Of a stretch of DNA of 21,755 nt, positions 14,125 through 21,561 are shown piece by piece (within the stretch, counting starts at the first letter, position 1; the number at the start of each line of letters is the position of its first letter). The stretch lies in NCBI GenBank assembly GCA_028869615.1, contig JAGWRQ010000008.1, positions 1 to 21,755 on the forward strand, written 5' to 3'. The notes beneath the pieces were generated by a model. It was not told where the DNA came from. It searched no databases and saw nothing but the letters and a program-made list of their open reading frames with translations. The translations under genes were made by a program, and so were the position numbers. The DNA is from Candidatus Methylomirabilota bacterium. GTDB taxonomy: Bacteria; Methylomirabilota; Methylomirabilia; Methylomirabilales; Methylomirabilaceae.

Positions 14125-17001
14125 TCATTGCGCCGCCGATCCCTCCACAATCTTGATCTCCTCCTCGGTCAATCCGTAGAGTTCGTAGACGAGCCGATCA
14201 ATCAGCCGGTCGGTGGCGTCGATCTGGCGCTGAAGCCGAGTTTTGTCGTCCGGAGCCTTCGCCACCGCCAATTGCTGGTGCAGAGCCAGCATCTGCTCCA
14301 CCAGGGACACTATTTTGTCATGTTTGACCTTGTCGGTTGGATCGGAGAAGTTGATAGAGCGAATGGGGAGCTGTTCCACATGCTGCTTCTTAACTTCTGC
14401 GAGCGCTTCGTTTTTTTCCGGGTTCATCAGGGAATAAACGAAGTCCATCAATCGTGAATTCATAATACCCAGGGTGTATCGAAGATCGTGGCCATTTTGT
14501 CGTGGCAAAAGAATGTGCAAGTTGTTACGAGCAAAGAATCCTTGTTCAACCAACGTGGCGATAATGGAATCGCCTGTCTGTCTGACCATGATTTTCAACG
14601 GCGCGTTGAATATAGCAGGGTCACGTGGGGCGGCTAACCATGGACCATAGCGAATCCAATAATCTTTATTCCAAATGTTGTTGTAGCGCTGAATAAGACT
14701 GCCTCGGAGGAGAGGCGACCATCCATTCCCTGGAGGTTTTCCCTCCAAGACAAACGGCTGATCTTTCAGAACTTGCTCGGTTTGCGGAGGGTGGCCTTTG
14801 CCTTTTTCAAACGGTTTAATCCCATTAAAGACATCACATATCTGCGCCAACGGATACGCTCGTTGTGTGATCTTACCCAATACCTTTTGCGCTTCAACAG
14901 ATGCTGATACGTTGATTGGATCACCTGTTCTGGGAATGGCATGCCAGGGTAGTACATGTCCTAAAGCGACTTCGGCTCCGCGTCGAATATCGACAGCAAG
15001 AGAACCTTTTGAGGTTGATTCCGAAACAGCCCTTTGAAAAATCAGGACGTGGGTATCAACAACAGCGCGGAAGACCTTGTCCGGCAACTGCAAAATTCGC
15101 AACCATTGATAGTTTGTCGCAAGATACTTCCTGATTTTCCGCAAAGTAACGGATTGAAGCCAAGTATTTGAAACAATGACCCCAAGCATTCCATATCCAC
15201 GCAAGAAATGCTCGTATCTTTCGAGGAAAAGAAGGTAGAAATCTTTCTGATAGTCTTGGTGATGGTAACGCGTAGAGAAATATTCTTGCTGTGGCGTTGG
15301 GATCATGTATCCGTACGGCGGATTTCCAATTACCGCGTCGAAGCCGCCCGCCTTCATGATCTCCGGGAATTCGGTCTGCCAGTCGAAAACATTGACGCGG
15401 TAGCGCTCGTCTTCATCGAGTAGACTCATCTGCTGGTAATCGTAAAAGTCCGGGCCGATGAGGGAGTTGCCGCATTTGATGTTGTTACCCAGGTCGGGCA
15501 GAGCGCGTTCGCGCCACATCTTCAACTGGCGGTTCAGCGAATCCTGGTTTTCCCCTTCCAGCACCTTGAGCAGGAGACTGAGTTTGGTCACTTCGACTGC
15601 CTGGCTATCGATATCCACGCCGTAGATATTGTTCAGGAGGATCCGCTTCTTCTCCTGGGTTGTCAGAAACCACTGCCCACCCATACCTTGGTAGATTTCC
15701 TTGGTGTGCCTTTGAGGGTCATCCTTCACATACCAATCGCGGTGATAGTTCAGGAGATGCGCATAGGCGCCGATGAGAAACGAGCCGGAACCGCAGGCGG
15801 GATCGAGGATTCTGAGTTTGGCGATCTGCCTTGGGCTTTTCCCGTCGCAGAGCTTACCTACGGTGTGTGTGACGATATAGTCCACGATGTAGGTGGGAGT
15901 GTAATAGACGCCGCCGGCCTTCTTCACCTCCGGCTTGTCTTCCACCACGGCACGGTGGCCGGTGGTCAGGCGGATCACCTTGCCGAGGAACTGCTCATAG
16001 ACATTGCCCAGGATATCAGCCCCAAGGACGGAGAACTCATAAGGGCTTTCGGGGTAGTAGAGGCGGCGAAGAATGTCCTTGAGGACCTTGTCATCAATAG
16101 CAAGCGTGGTGGTCAACGCATCAGGCGCTTCGGCCCGTCCCGTCTCCGGCTTGAAATGGAAGAGGCCGGAGTTGTATCGGTCATCCGCTAACCCGTAGAG
16201 GTAGCGCAATCGCTCGTACGTATGTTCACCGTTGAGCAACGCCTGAAGCTGGCCGTAAGGCTCAATACCCCGGTCTTCACACATGCGGAGGAAGATGATC
16301 CGGTCGATGGTACGCTGGACCGCGAAGTTGAGCTCGCGCTGGGTGAGTCCGGGATTGCGGAGGGCCAGATTGCGGGCGAGCGCTTCACGCCAGGCTTCAA
16401 TCTCCTTGAGGAAGGTCGTATCAACGGCAGCAGTGCCCTTCTTCCCCCTGCTCGACTCGGCGTATCGGTCGAATGAGCCTTTCAGTACAGCCTCACGCGA
16501 GAAGATGGAGGCAATCTCGTCCCACCGCTGGGCATATTCGCTGTAGGTGAGGTACAGGATGCGGGCGGTGGAGGCCCGATCGGCGTGGTCCGGCTTGATC
16601 CGGCAGTCGTAGACCGCAAGCTCATCGAAATCGGTCAGGATGCTGAGTGGAAGCTTGGCCGACCAGGCATAGCGGCGCAACTGGAAGGCGGGGCTGGTGT
16701 CGTCCTTAATATTGGTAGCGGGCTTCTTCGCCTCAACGAAGAACTTACGCGTGCCACCGATTCGGAAGCAGTAATCCGGGGCCTTGGTGGCGCCGCCGAT
16801 CTTGATGGCGTCCTCGTGGATCACGTCCTTGTAGGCTTCCGCATAGCCTTTCTCATTGGTGACGTCCCAGCCCAATGCGGCGAAAAAGGGATCGAGGAAC
16901 TCACGCCGAAGTTGGGTTTCATTATATTGGCCGGACCGATAGGCCTCGCGATTGCGGTCGAACCGCTCTGTCAGTTCAACGATTTCCTGGGGAAGCGTCA
17001 T
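14125..17001 (-). CDS. Type IIG-like restriction-modification enzyme (Eco57I/TaqI-like N6-adenine methylase fused to nuclease)
   Basis: This 958-residue protein combines cleavage, methylation and recognition in one chain. The N-terminal domain has a PD-(D/E)xK nuclease: P75-D76 (APDYCFRIGG) and E90-A-K92 (FFVEAKKPA). A helical connector (about 200-340) includes RTIDRIIFLRMCEDRG. The N6-adenine methylase core shows GGVYYTP (363-369), the SAM motif DPACGSGSF (400-408), IYGVDID, and the catalytic NPPY (560-563). The C-terminal part (about 700-910) has the TaqI-like recognition layout (PLAQICDVFNGI, HILLPRQNGHDLRYTLGIMNSRLMDFVY), and a coiled end follows. GGAGAGG precedes the ATG. It lies 21 nt after the prenyltransferase gene on the same strand and overlaps the lipoprotein frame. 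The recognition half is poorer in GC than the rest. A BREX-like methylase is an alternative, but the nuclease motif and absence of partners favour Type IIG. Confidence 0.88.
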   Translation of the reverse strand: MTLPQEIVELTERFDRNREAYRSGQYNETQLRREFLDPFFAALGWDVTNEKGYAEAYKDVIHEDAIKIGGATKAPDYCFRIGGTRKFFVEAKKPATNIKDDTSPAFQLRRYAWSAKLPLSILTDFDELAVYDCRIKPDHADRASTARILYLTYSEYAQRWDEIASIFSREAVLKGSFDRYAESSRGKKGTAAVDTTFLKEIEAWREALARNLALRNPGLTQRELNFAVQRTIDRIIFLRMCEDRGIEPYGQLQALLNGEHTYERLRYLYGLADDRYNSGLFHFKPETGRAEAPDALTTTLAIDDKVLKDILRRLYYPESPYEFSVLGADILGNVYEQFLGKVIRLTTGHRAVVEDKPEVKKAGGVYYTPTYIVDYIVTHTVGKLCDGKSPRQIAKLRILDPACGSGSFLIGAYAHLLNYHRDWYVKDDPQRHTKEIYQGMGGQWFLTTQEKKRILLNNIYGVDIDSQAVEVTKLSLLLKVLEGENQDSLNRQLKMWRERALPDLGNNIKCGNSLIGPDFYDYQQMSLLDEDERYRVNVFDWQTEFPEIMKAGGFDAVIGNPPYGYMIPTPQQEYFSTRYHHQDYQKDFYLLFLERYEHFLRGYGMLGVIVSNTWLQSVTLRKIRKYLATNYQWLRILQLPDKVFRAVVDTHVLIFQRAVSESTSKGSLAVDIRRGAEVALGHVLPWHAIPRTGDPINVSASVEAQKVLGKITQRAYPLAQICDVFNGIKPFEKGKGHPPQTEQVLKDQPFVLEGKPPGNGWSPLLRGSLIQRYNNIWNKDYWIRYGPWLAAPRDPAIFNAPLKIMVRQTGDSIIATLVEQGFFARNNLHILLPRQNGHDLRYTLGIMNSRLMDFVYSLMNPEKNEALAEVKKQHVEQLPIRSINFSDPTDKVKHDKIVSLVEQMLALHQQLAVAKAPDDKTRLQRQIDATDRLIDRLVYELYGLTEEEIKIVEGSAAQ

Positions 17002-17022
17002 GTCTTCGCCTCTCCAATCTCG

Positions 17023-17895
17023 CTACAACAGAAGAACGTCGAGGAGGGTGAAGCCGAACAGGGAGATGCTGAGCAGGCCGTTGGCTGTGAAAAAGGCGGC
17101 GTCGAGTCGCTTCAGGCCATAGCGGAGAAGCAGTAGATGCTCATATATCAGGAGGCCCGAGGCGAATAGGACGCCGGCCAGGTAGAAGGAGCGCAAATCT
17201 GAGAGGAAAATCAGCAGCAGGAGGAGCAGCAGGGTTACCGCGTGAAAGACTCGAGAAATAGCCAACCCCGCCGGTATTCCGAACCGAGCCGGAATCGAAT
17301 GGAGGCCGGCGACCCGGTCGAAGTCGATGTCGGCCATGGCGTACAGGATATCGAACCCGGCCACCCAGAAGAGGACGGCGATGCCGAGTACGACCGGAAC
17401 CGCCGCCGCCTCCCCGGTCACGGCGATCCATGCGCCCAGAGGCGCCATGGCCAGCGCCAGCCCCAGGATCAGGTGGGACAGAAAAGTAAAGCGCTTGGTG
17501 TAGGAGTACAGAATCAGCACCGCCATGGCCAAGGGAGCTAACTTCAGACACAGAGGATTCAGCCGGGAGGCTGCGAACAGAAAAAGCGCGAAGGAGCCAA
17601 GTGCGAACAGAATTACCTCTCCGCGCCGGACCAGTCCCTTTGGCAGGGCTCGCTCTCGCGTGCGGGGATTGCGCGCATCAAACTCCTGGTCGGCCAGACG
17701 GTTCATCGCCATGGCGCCACTCCTCGCGCCGACCATAGCCAGCATAATCCAGAGGAGCGTCGACGGCGCCGGAATCCCTCTGGCTGCCAGGATCGCGCCC
17801 ATGAAGGCGAATGGAAGCGCGAAGACTGTGTGAGAAAACTTCACCAGGTCAAAATACAGAGCTGTTTTACGAATGGCCGGCTGCAGCAGGTTCAC
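17023..17895 (-). CDS. ubiA: UbiA-family prenyltransferase (quinone biosynthesis)
   Basis: This integral membrane enzyme joins a polyprenyl chain to an aromatic quinone precursor. The start is taken as GTG at 17895, which overlaps the ubiE stop as GTGA; the frame is open upstream but only as a shadow of ubiE. This gives 290 residues, normal for the family. Both Asp-rich motifs are present: N65-R-L-A-D69-Q-E-F-D73 and D182...D189-I-D191-F-D193, which bind the Mg-prenyl diphosphate. Between and after them are about eight hydrophobic segments. The opening KTALYFDLVKFSHTVFALPFA is typical of the UbiA/MqnP group. With ubiE directly upstream it should act in ubiquinone or menaquinone synthesis. MqnP of the futalosine route is possible; the sequence alone does not decide between them. 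Confidence 0.9.
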   Translation of the reverse strand: MNLLQPAIRKTALYFDLVKFSHTVFALPFAFMGAILAARGIPAPSTLLWIMLAMVGARSGAMAMNRLADQEFDARNPRTRERALPKGLVRRGEVILFALGSFALFLFAASRLNPLCLKLAPLAMAVLILYSYTKRFTFLSHLILGLALAMAPLGAWIAVTGEAAAVPVVLGIAVLFWVAGFDILYAMADIDFDRVAGLHSIPARFGIPAGLAISRVFHAVTLLLLLLLIFLSDLRSFYLAGVLFASGLLIYEHLLLLRYGLKRLDAAFFTANGLLSISLFGFTLLDVLLL

Positions 17896-18614
17896 GCCGA
17901 TTTCTTTCCCACATGAAGGGTGACAATCCCACCGGTGAGAGTACGGAAGTGTACATTGTGGAAGCCCACCTCTTCCATCATCCTGGACAGCTCCTGGGGA
18001 GCGGGGAAGGCGGACACAGAGGCTGGAAGGTACCTGTACGCCTGAGCGTCCCCTGAAATCAGACCACCCAACCAGGGGAGCCCGCAAGAGAAATAGACAC
18101 GATAGAGCCACCCGAAGAGCGGCCCCTGGGGCGTGGCAAACTCTAAGATGATGCCCACGCCTCCTGGACGCAGCACTCTCCAGAGTTCCGCCAGCCCACA
18201 CTTGCGATCTACGACGTTGCGAATGCCGAAGGCAATGGTGACGGCATCAAAGGTATCGGCGCCGAACGGCAGAGCCTCAGCGGAACCAGCCTGTAATCGG
18301 ATACGATCGGTCAGACCCTTGCGGGCCACCTTCTCCGCCGCGATACGAATCATCGGCAGGCAAAAGTCTATTCCGATAATCGTCTTGGCTGAGGGGAACT
18401 GCTTGGCCAATTCGAGGGCCATATCGGCAGTCCCAGTGCAGACATCAAGCGCCGCCCCACCGGAAGGGAGCTGAGCTTCAGCTACAGCCTCACGACGCCA
18501 GTAGCGGTCCCGCGCAAAACTGAGAAGTCGATTGAGGAGATCGTATCGAGGCGCGATGCCGCCGAACATCCGGCGAATGGCGTCGCCATCTCTTGCCCCT
18601 CCATCCACCCGCAT
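17892..18614 (-). CDS. ubiE: UbiE/MenG quinone C-methyltransferase
   Basis: This SAM-dependent enzyme methylates the ring in menaquinone (and ubiquinone) synthesis. The 240-residue protein starts MRVDGGARDG behind AAGGATT. It has the family opening IRRMFGGIAPRYDLLNRLLSF, SAM motif I as LDVCTGTADMALEL (from residue 56), the acidic loop GIDFCLPMI, and the UbiE marks EALPFGADTFDAVTIAFGIRNV and LRPGGVGIILEFATPQGP. The tail includes YRYLPASVSAFPAPQELSRMMEEVGF and ends LTGGIVTLHVG. It overlaps the downstream prenyltransferase by four bases and lies 67 nt after the M48 protease gene, so these are probably co-transcribed. Which quinone is made cannot be told from this gene alone. Confidence 0.93.
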   Translation of the reverse strand: MRVDGGARDGDAIRRMFGGIAPRYDLLNRLLSFARDRYWRREAVAEAQLPSGGAALDVCTGTADMALELAKQFPSAKTIIGIDFCLPMIRIAAEKVARKGLTDRIRLQAGSAEALPFGADTFDAVTIAFGIRNVVDRKCGLAELWRVLRPGGVGIILEFATPQGPLFGWLYRVYFSCGLPWLGGLISGDAQAYRYLPASVSAFPAPQELSRMMEEVGFHNVHFRTLTGGIVTLHVGKKSA

Positions 18615-18681
18615 ACGATCAATCCTTCGGTTCCGAACCTCACAACCTCTGCCTCTTTCAACTCAGGCAAGGAGGGATGGA

Positions 18682-19737
18682 TCAGTTTGGGGAAAGCTTC
18701 AACTGCCGCCCTCCATCTGTTCCCCTGGAAACAGGCGGCAGCAGTTTCACCCGGTCTCCCTCATGGAAGGTCGTCGCTTCCTTGATCCCATTCAGGTTCG
18801 CCACCTCCCACGCCAGTTGCTGATCTCCAAGAATATTCCTGGCCACGGTTGCGGGTGTATCTCCATCCTTCGCCACGTAGATCTTCAGGCGCCGATTATC
18901 CCGCTTCGCCCCGTAGACCAAACCGTCGAGGTGCGCTTTGTACTCGTTCGCCTTCACTTCGAGGCTGCCGCCACCTTGCCCAATGAGAATGGAGGCCATG
19001 GTTTCGGCCTTCACGACGCGGTCGATAGTCTCCGGATGAGTCCCTTGAAAGCCGTGATAACCCAACGCCTCCAGCCGTTCCTTCATCTTCATCGCATTGA
19101 GGAACGTCACCATTTCCGCGGGATCGTACCCGGCGCGGTAGGCCGTGCGGAGCCCAAGCTCGTCAGCCTCCAGCTCCGCCTCCCGGCCGTATCCCAAGAG
19201 GACGTGCTCAAAGAGGGCTGCCGACACCCTCGCCCACTCCCCTGTGTTCTCACGACCGCCGGGGCTGACCGCCATGAGACCCAGCGACAGGATCTGCGCG
19301 CCGAGCGCTTTGGTAAGCTGTTTCGCCGCATGGCGGGAGGTAACGTGACCGATTTCGTGGCCGAGAACCCCTGCGAGTTGCGCCTCGCTGTTCAGCATCG
19401 CCAGCATTCCTCGGGTGATATAGATGTAGCCGCCTGGCAGGGCCATCGCATTCACGTCCGAGACATCGATGATCTTGAAGCTGTAGCGGAAACTGGTTGG
19501 GCCGATCCCGTCGAGCAGCCGCTGGCCAACCGATTCCACATACGCTTGCAATTGCTGATCGCGGTAGCGCCCAAACCGCTCGAGAATCTCTTGATCCGCC
19601 TTCTTACCGATCTCGCTCTCATCAGCTTCAGAGATGATGGTGAAACCATAGGTGCGTCGAGGGGAAGCGAATCCAAGTAAGGACCCCACGATTAACAGCA
19701 AGAAAGCACGCCTGCCAATCCCGTTACAGCACACCAT
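18682..19737 (-). CDS. M48-family zinc metalloprotease with LysM-like C-terminus
   Basis: This is a periplasmic peptidase of the BepA/LoiP-like M48C group. Zinc ligands are visible: H127-E128-I-G-H131 and E190 in EAELEADELG. ALPGGYIYITRGMLAML just before HEIGH and GTHPETIDRV after it are family signatures. The N-terminus has a hydrophobic signal preceded by GRRAFLLL, so export by Tat as well as Sec is possible. Residues about 285-333 (KIYVAKDGDTPATVARNILG, NLNGIKEATTFHEGDRVKLLP) look like a LysM-type peptidoglycan-binding module. The start is the ATG at 19737; a GTG one codon upstream is possible. It stands 25 nt after the TPR gene. BepA itself joins M48 and TPR units in one chain; here the TPR unit is a separate adjacent gene, so the two products may cooperate in outer-membrane protein quality control. 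Confidence 0.9.
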   Translation of the reverse strand: MVCCNGIGRRAFLLLIVGSLLGFASPRRTYGFTIISEADESEIGKKADQEILERFGRYRDQQLQAYVESVGQRLLDGIGPTSFRYSFKIIDVSDVNAMALPGGYIYITRGMLAMLNSEAQLAGVLGHEIGHVTSRHAAKQLTKALGAQILSLGLMAVSPGGRENTGEWARVSAALFEHVLLGYGREAELEADELGLRTAYRAGYDPAEMVTFLNAMKMKERLEALGYHGFQGTHPETIDRVVKAETMASILIGQGGGSLEVKANEYKAHLDGLVYGAKRDNRRLKIYVAKDGDTPATVARNILGDQQLAWEVANLNGIKEATTFHEGDRVKLLPPVSRGTDGGRQLKLSPN

Positions 19738-19762
19738 CACTTACCACCCTCACCCCGAACGT

Positions 19763-20218
19763 CTATCGAAGCTTCAACTCCACTGCCTTCATGTTCTGCC
19801 GGGCCTTTTCGGCCAATGGGCCCTTCGGCAGATAGTTCAGATACAATTTATACTCTTTCAGCGCCTTGCGGTACAGGAGCTTATCGTCAACGCCAAATTT
19901 GGCCTTCGTATGGTACGAAAGCCCCAGATAGTAGTGCGCCTCGGCGAAGTCGCCCCGAAGCTTGATCGCCTGCTCGTACTCGGCAATCGCCTGGTCCAGA
20001 TCGGCAAACATTCGCTCGTGGTACGAGACCCCGAGCTCGTAATGCGCCTCTGCCGTTGTCGCCAGATTCGCGGCCGGCTTACGCTCCGCGTCCGGCGATC
20101 TACCCTCACGCGCAAAACTGGACCCTTGGAGGGCAAGGACAATCAGCACCGTCGCGAGACCGTGAAGGCGCCGCTTCTTCCCGCAATGCTTCGGGTTACC
20201 GGGGATCACTGAAATCAT
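19763..20218 (-). CDS. TPR-repeat periplasmic protein
   Basis: From the ATG at 20218 this is a 151-residue protein with an N-terminal signal (KKRRLHGLATVLIVLALQGSSFA). Two tetratricopeptide units follow: about residues 56-88 (AEAHYELGVSYHERM, LDQAIAEYEQAIKL) and about 91-128 (FAEAHYYLGLSYHTKAKFG, YRKALKEYKLYLNYLP), with a capping helix at the end (LAEKARQNMKAVELKLR). No clear ribosome site precedes this start; the longer frame from 20335 reads through a palindromic repeat and is unlikely. TPR proteins are binding scaffolds. It leads the run TPR, M48 protease, ubiE, ubiA, and its nearest functional partner is probably the M48 protease. Confidence 0.82.
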   Translation of the reverse strand: MISVIPGNPKHCGKKRRLHGLATVLIVLALQGSSFAREGRSPDAERKPAANLATTAEAHYELGVSYHERMFADLDQAIAEYEQAIKLRGDFAEAHYYLGLSYHTKAKFGVDDKLLYRKALKEYKLYLNYLPKGPLAEKARQNMKAVELKLR

Positions 20219-20285
20219 TATGCCGCGTAGCGTCAGAATAATGGGGGGAACGTGATCAACAGGTGATGTTCTACACCCTCCGCAA

Positions 20286-20312
20286 CCTGTCTGCGTGCAA
20301 CGCACAGGCAGG
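20286..20312. repeat. Imperfect hairpin repeat of the CCTGCCTG family
   Basis: CCTGTCTGCGTG, a CAA loop and CGCACAGGCAGG pair over 12 positions with one mismatch and two G-T wobbles. It shares ACCTGyCTG and CAGGCAGGT with the perfect palindrome at 20419-20443, and TGCAACGC is close to both. It looks like a diverged copy of the same element. Confidence 0.6.
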
Positions 20313-20418
20313 TACGCCTCACGATGGCATCCCACATCGTCACACGATTGCTGAGTTTCTTGAGAGCAGAATATGCGCGATACCGTCTTACGGCGATACG
20401 CCCAGCATGCAACGCGCC

Positions 20419-20443
20419 GACCTGCCTGACGGTCAGGCAGGTC
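20419..20443. repeat. Perfect 12-bp palindromic repeat (REP-like) downstream of tRNA-Thr
   Basis: GACCTGCCTGAC (20419-20430), a single G, and GTCAGGCAGGTC (20432-20443) form a perfect palindrome seven bases beyond the 3' end of tRNA-Thr. There is no T-run on the tRNA-sense side, so processing or REP-like function is more likely than classical termination. Confidence 0.8.
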
Positions 20444-20450
20444 ACACGGC

Positions 20451-20526
20451 TGGAGCCGGCGGGGGGACTTGAACCCTCGACCTGCTGATTACGAATCAGC
20501 TGCTCTGCCAACTGAGCTACGCCGGC
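20451..20526 (-). tRNA. tRNA-Thr (CGU anticodon)
   Basis: A 76-nt cloverleaf on the minus strand with encoded CCA. The acceptor is GCCGGCG/CGCCGGC. The anticodon arm is GCTGA, loop TTCGTAA, TCAGC, giving anticodon CGT (threonine). The T loop is GGTTCAAGTCC. The discriminator base is U rather than the A of E. coli tRNA-Thr. A near-consensus promoter ends 14 nt upstream. Confidence 0.95.
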
Positions 20527-20540
20527 GCGAGGGTGCGATT

Positions 20541-20569
20541 ACTATAGCCAAGGGCCTCAGAGCTGTCAA
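20541..20569 (-). promoter_or_regulatory. Promoter of the tRNA-Thr gene
   Basis: On the minus strand TTGACA (20569-20564), a 17-base spacer and TATAGT (20546-20541, five of six) stand directly before the tRNA, with a predicted start near 20534. It is the best sigma-70-type match in the window. Confidence 0.75.
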
Positions 20570-20633
20570 GGTAGTCTGCGGGCGACTCTGACGATCTCAA
20601 GATTGATCTCAAAGACTTCCGGAGCGATCCGGC

Positions 20634-21338
20634 TCATGGCGTCGTACGTATCTGAGGCGCGCGGACCAGCACGTCGTATCGTGGATAGTTCTCGTTTTTT
20701 GACGGCGCAGCAGCGACTAAACCGGCCGTCTCCTTGACGGTTGCTGTGACGGACCTCGGCGGTTGTGCGGAGACAAGGCCAACGAAGTAGGTGCTATCGC
20801 CCTGGCCACCGGAAGCCCCAACGCAGATGGGGGAGTCGAAGTCCAATATGATCCTGTTGCCCCACCCGTGTACGTGTTCGAGGCCTATCCTTCCCGGACC
20901 GCCGCTCGTGACGACATAAATCAGATCTCCAGCCTTCCCATCGCCATCGTAATCGAGGGTATCGACGATGGGACCGAACTCAAGCGTCATAGACAGCAGA
21001 CACGGTATGTGCTTGGTCGCAACGCCCTCGACATCAACCATGGTCTCAACGGCCTTCGAGAGATCAATCCGGTACTCATACCCGTATAGACCGCTCGCCG
21101 GCGTACCAGGCTTGCCGGCGAAGGTACGGGACTCGAGAAAAGCCGTTCCCCCAGCCTTCATCGGGATAGGAGTGGTACTCACGTCGGTCACGGTCACCGT
21201 ACAGGATAGATCGAAGATGCAGTAGATGGCTGAAGAACTTACCTTGACGGTTTTGAGATGGATCTCGCGCTTCGCGCACCCCGTCATGAAGACCACACCC
21301 AGCACCACACCGATGAAGACGGGTACCCTTCCGGTCAT
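20634..21338 (-). CDS. Lipoprotein with an EF-hand-like calcium loop
   Basis: I do not recognise a named family. The start at 21338 (MTGRVPVFIG) has GAGGAG upstream; the in-frame start at 21380 would add a charged extension before the signal. A lipoprotein signal ends MTGC, with C21 as the lipid site. The 234-residue protein is beta-rich in feel (LKTVKVSSSAIYCIFDLSCTVTVTDVS). It contains DYDGDGKAGDLI, which matches the DxDGDGxxxxx(D/E) calcium-binding loop of EF-hand or dockerin-like motifs. Several cysteines (about C54, C60, plus two later) could form disulfides in the periplasm. It follows a plausible extended -10 promoter and is not closely linked to its neighbours. Anchoring to the outer membrane is inferred. 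Confidence 0.72.
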   Translation of the reverse strand: MTGRVPVFIGVVLGVVFMTGCAKREIHLKTVKVSSSAIYCIFDLSCTVTVTDVSTTPIPMKAGGTAFLESRTFAGKPGTPASGLYGYEYRIDLSKAVETMVDVEGVATKHIPCLLSMTLEFGPIVDTLDYDGDGKAGDLIYVVTSGGPGRIGLEHVHGWGNRIILDFDSPICVGASGGQGDSTYFVGLVSAQPPRSVTATVKETAGLVAAAPSKNENYPRYDVLVRAPQIRTTP

Positions 21339-21447
21339 TTCTTGCTCCTCATTTCTCTGATGGTCACGCCTGGGCGTCACGTATTCATCTACTTTTTCAC
21401 GTTCTTCACGATCGGCTCACAGGCACTCGGCGGTTTCTTACGCGCAA

Positions 21448-21476
21448 ATTCTACCAAGTAAACTACCCCGCAGCAA
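21448..21476 (-). promoter_or_regulatory. Candidate promoter for the EF-hand-like lipoprotein gene
   Basis: On the minus strand TTGCTG (21476-21471), a 17-base spacer and an extended -10 TGGTAGAAT (-10 hexamer at 21453-21448) are present. Transcription would begin near 21441, giving a leader of about 100 nt. Confidence 0.4.
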
Positions 21477-21561
21477 GCCGCAGGACATCAAGCACCGGAG
21501 CCAAAAGAGATCTGCGCGGCAAGCCGCGGAAAATGAACCCCTATAGATTCACATGAGGACA

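Noticed and set aside
18532..19680. Plus-strand open frame of 382 codons
   Set aside because: Antisense to ubiE and the M48 peptidase, whose catalytic motifs are clear; no domain in the plus frame.
20233..20511. Minus-strand open frame of 92 codons beginning MAEQLIRNQQVEGSSP
   Set aside because: It translates the tRNA-Thr gene itself and the palindromic repeats; no ribosome site.
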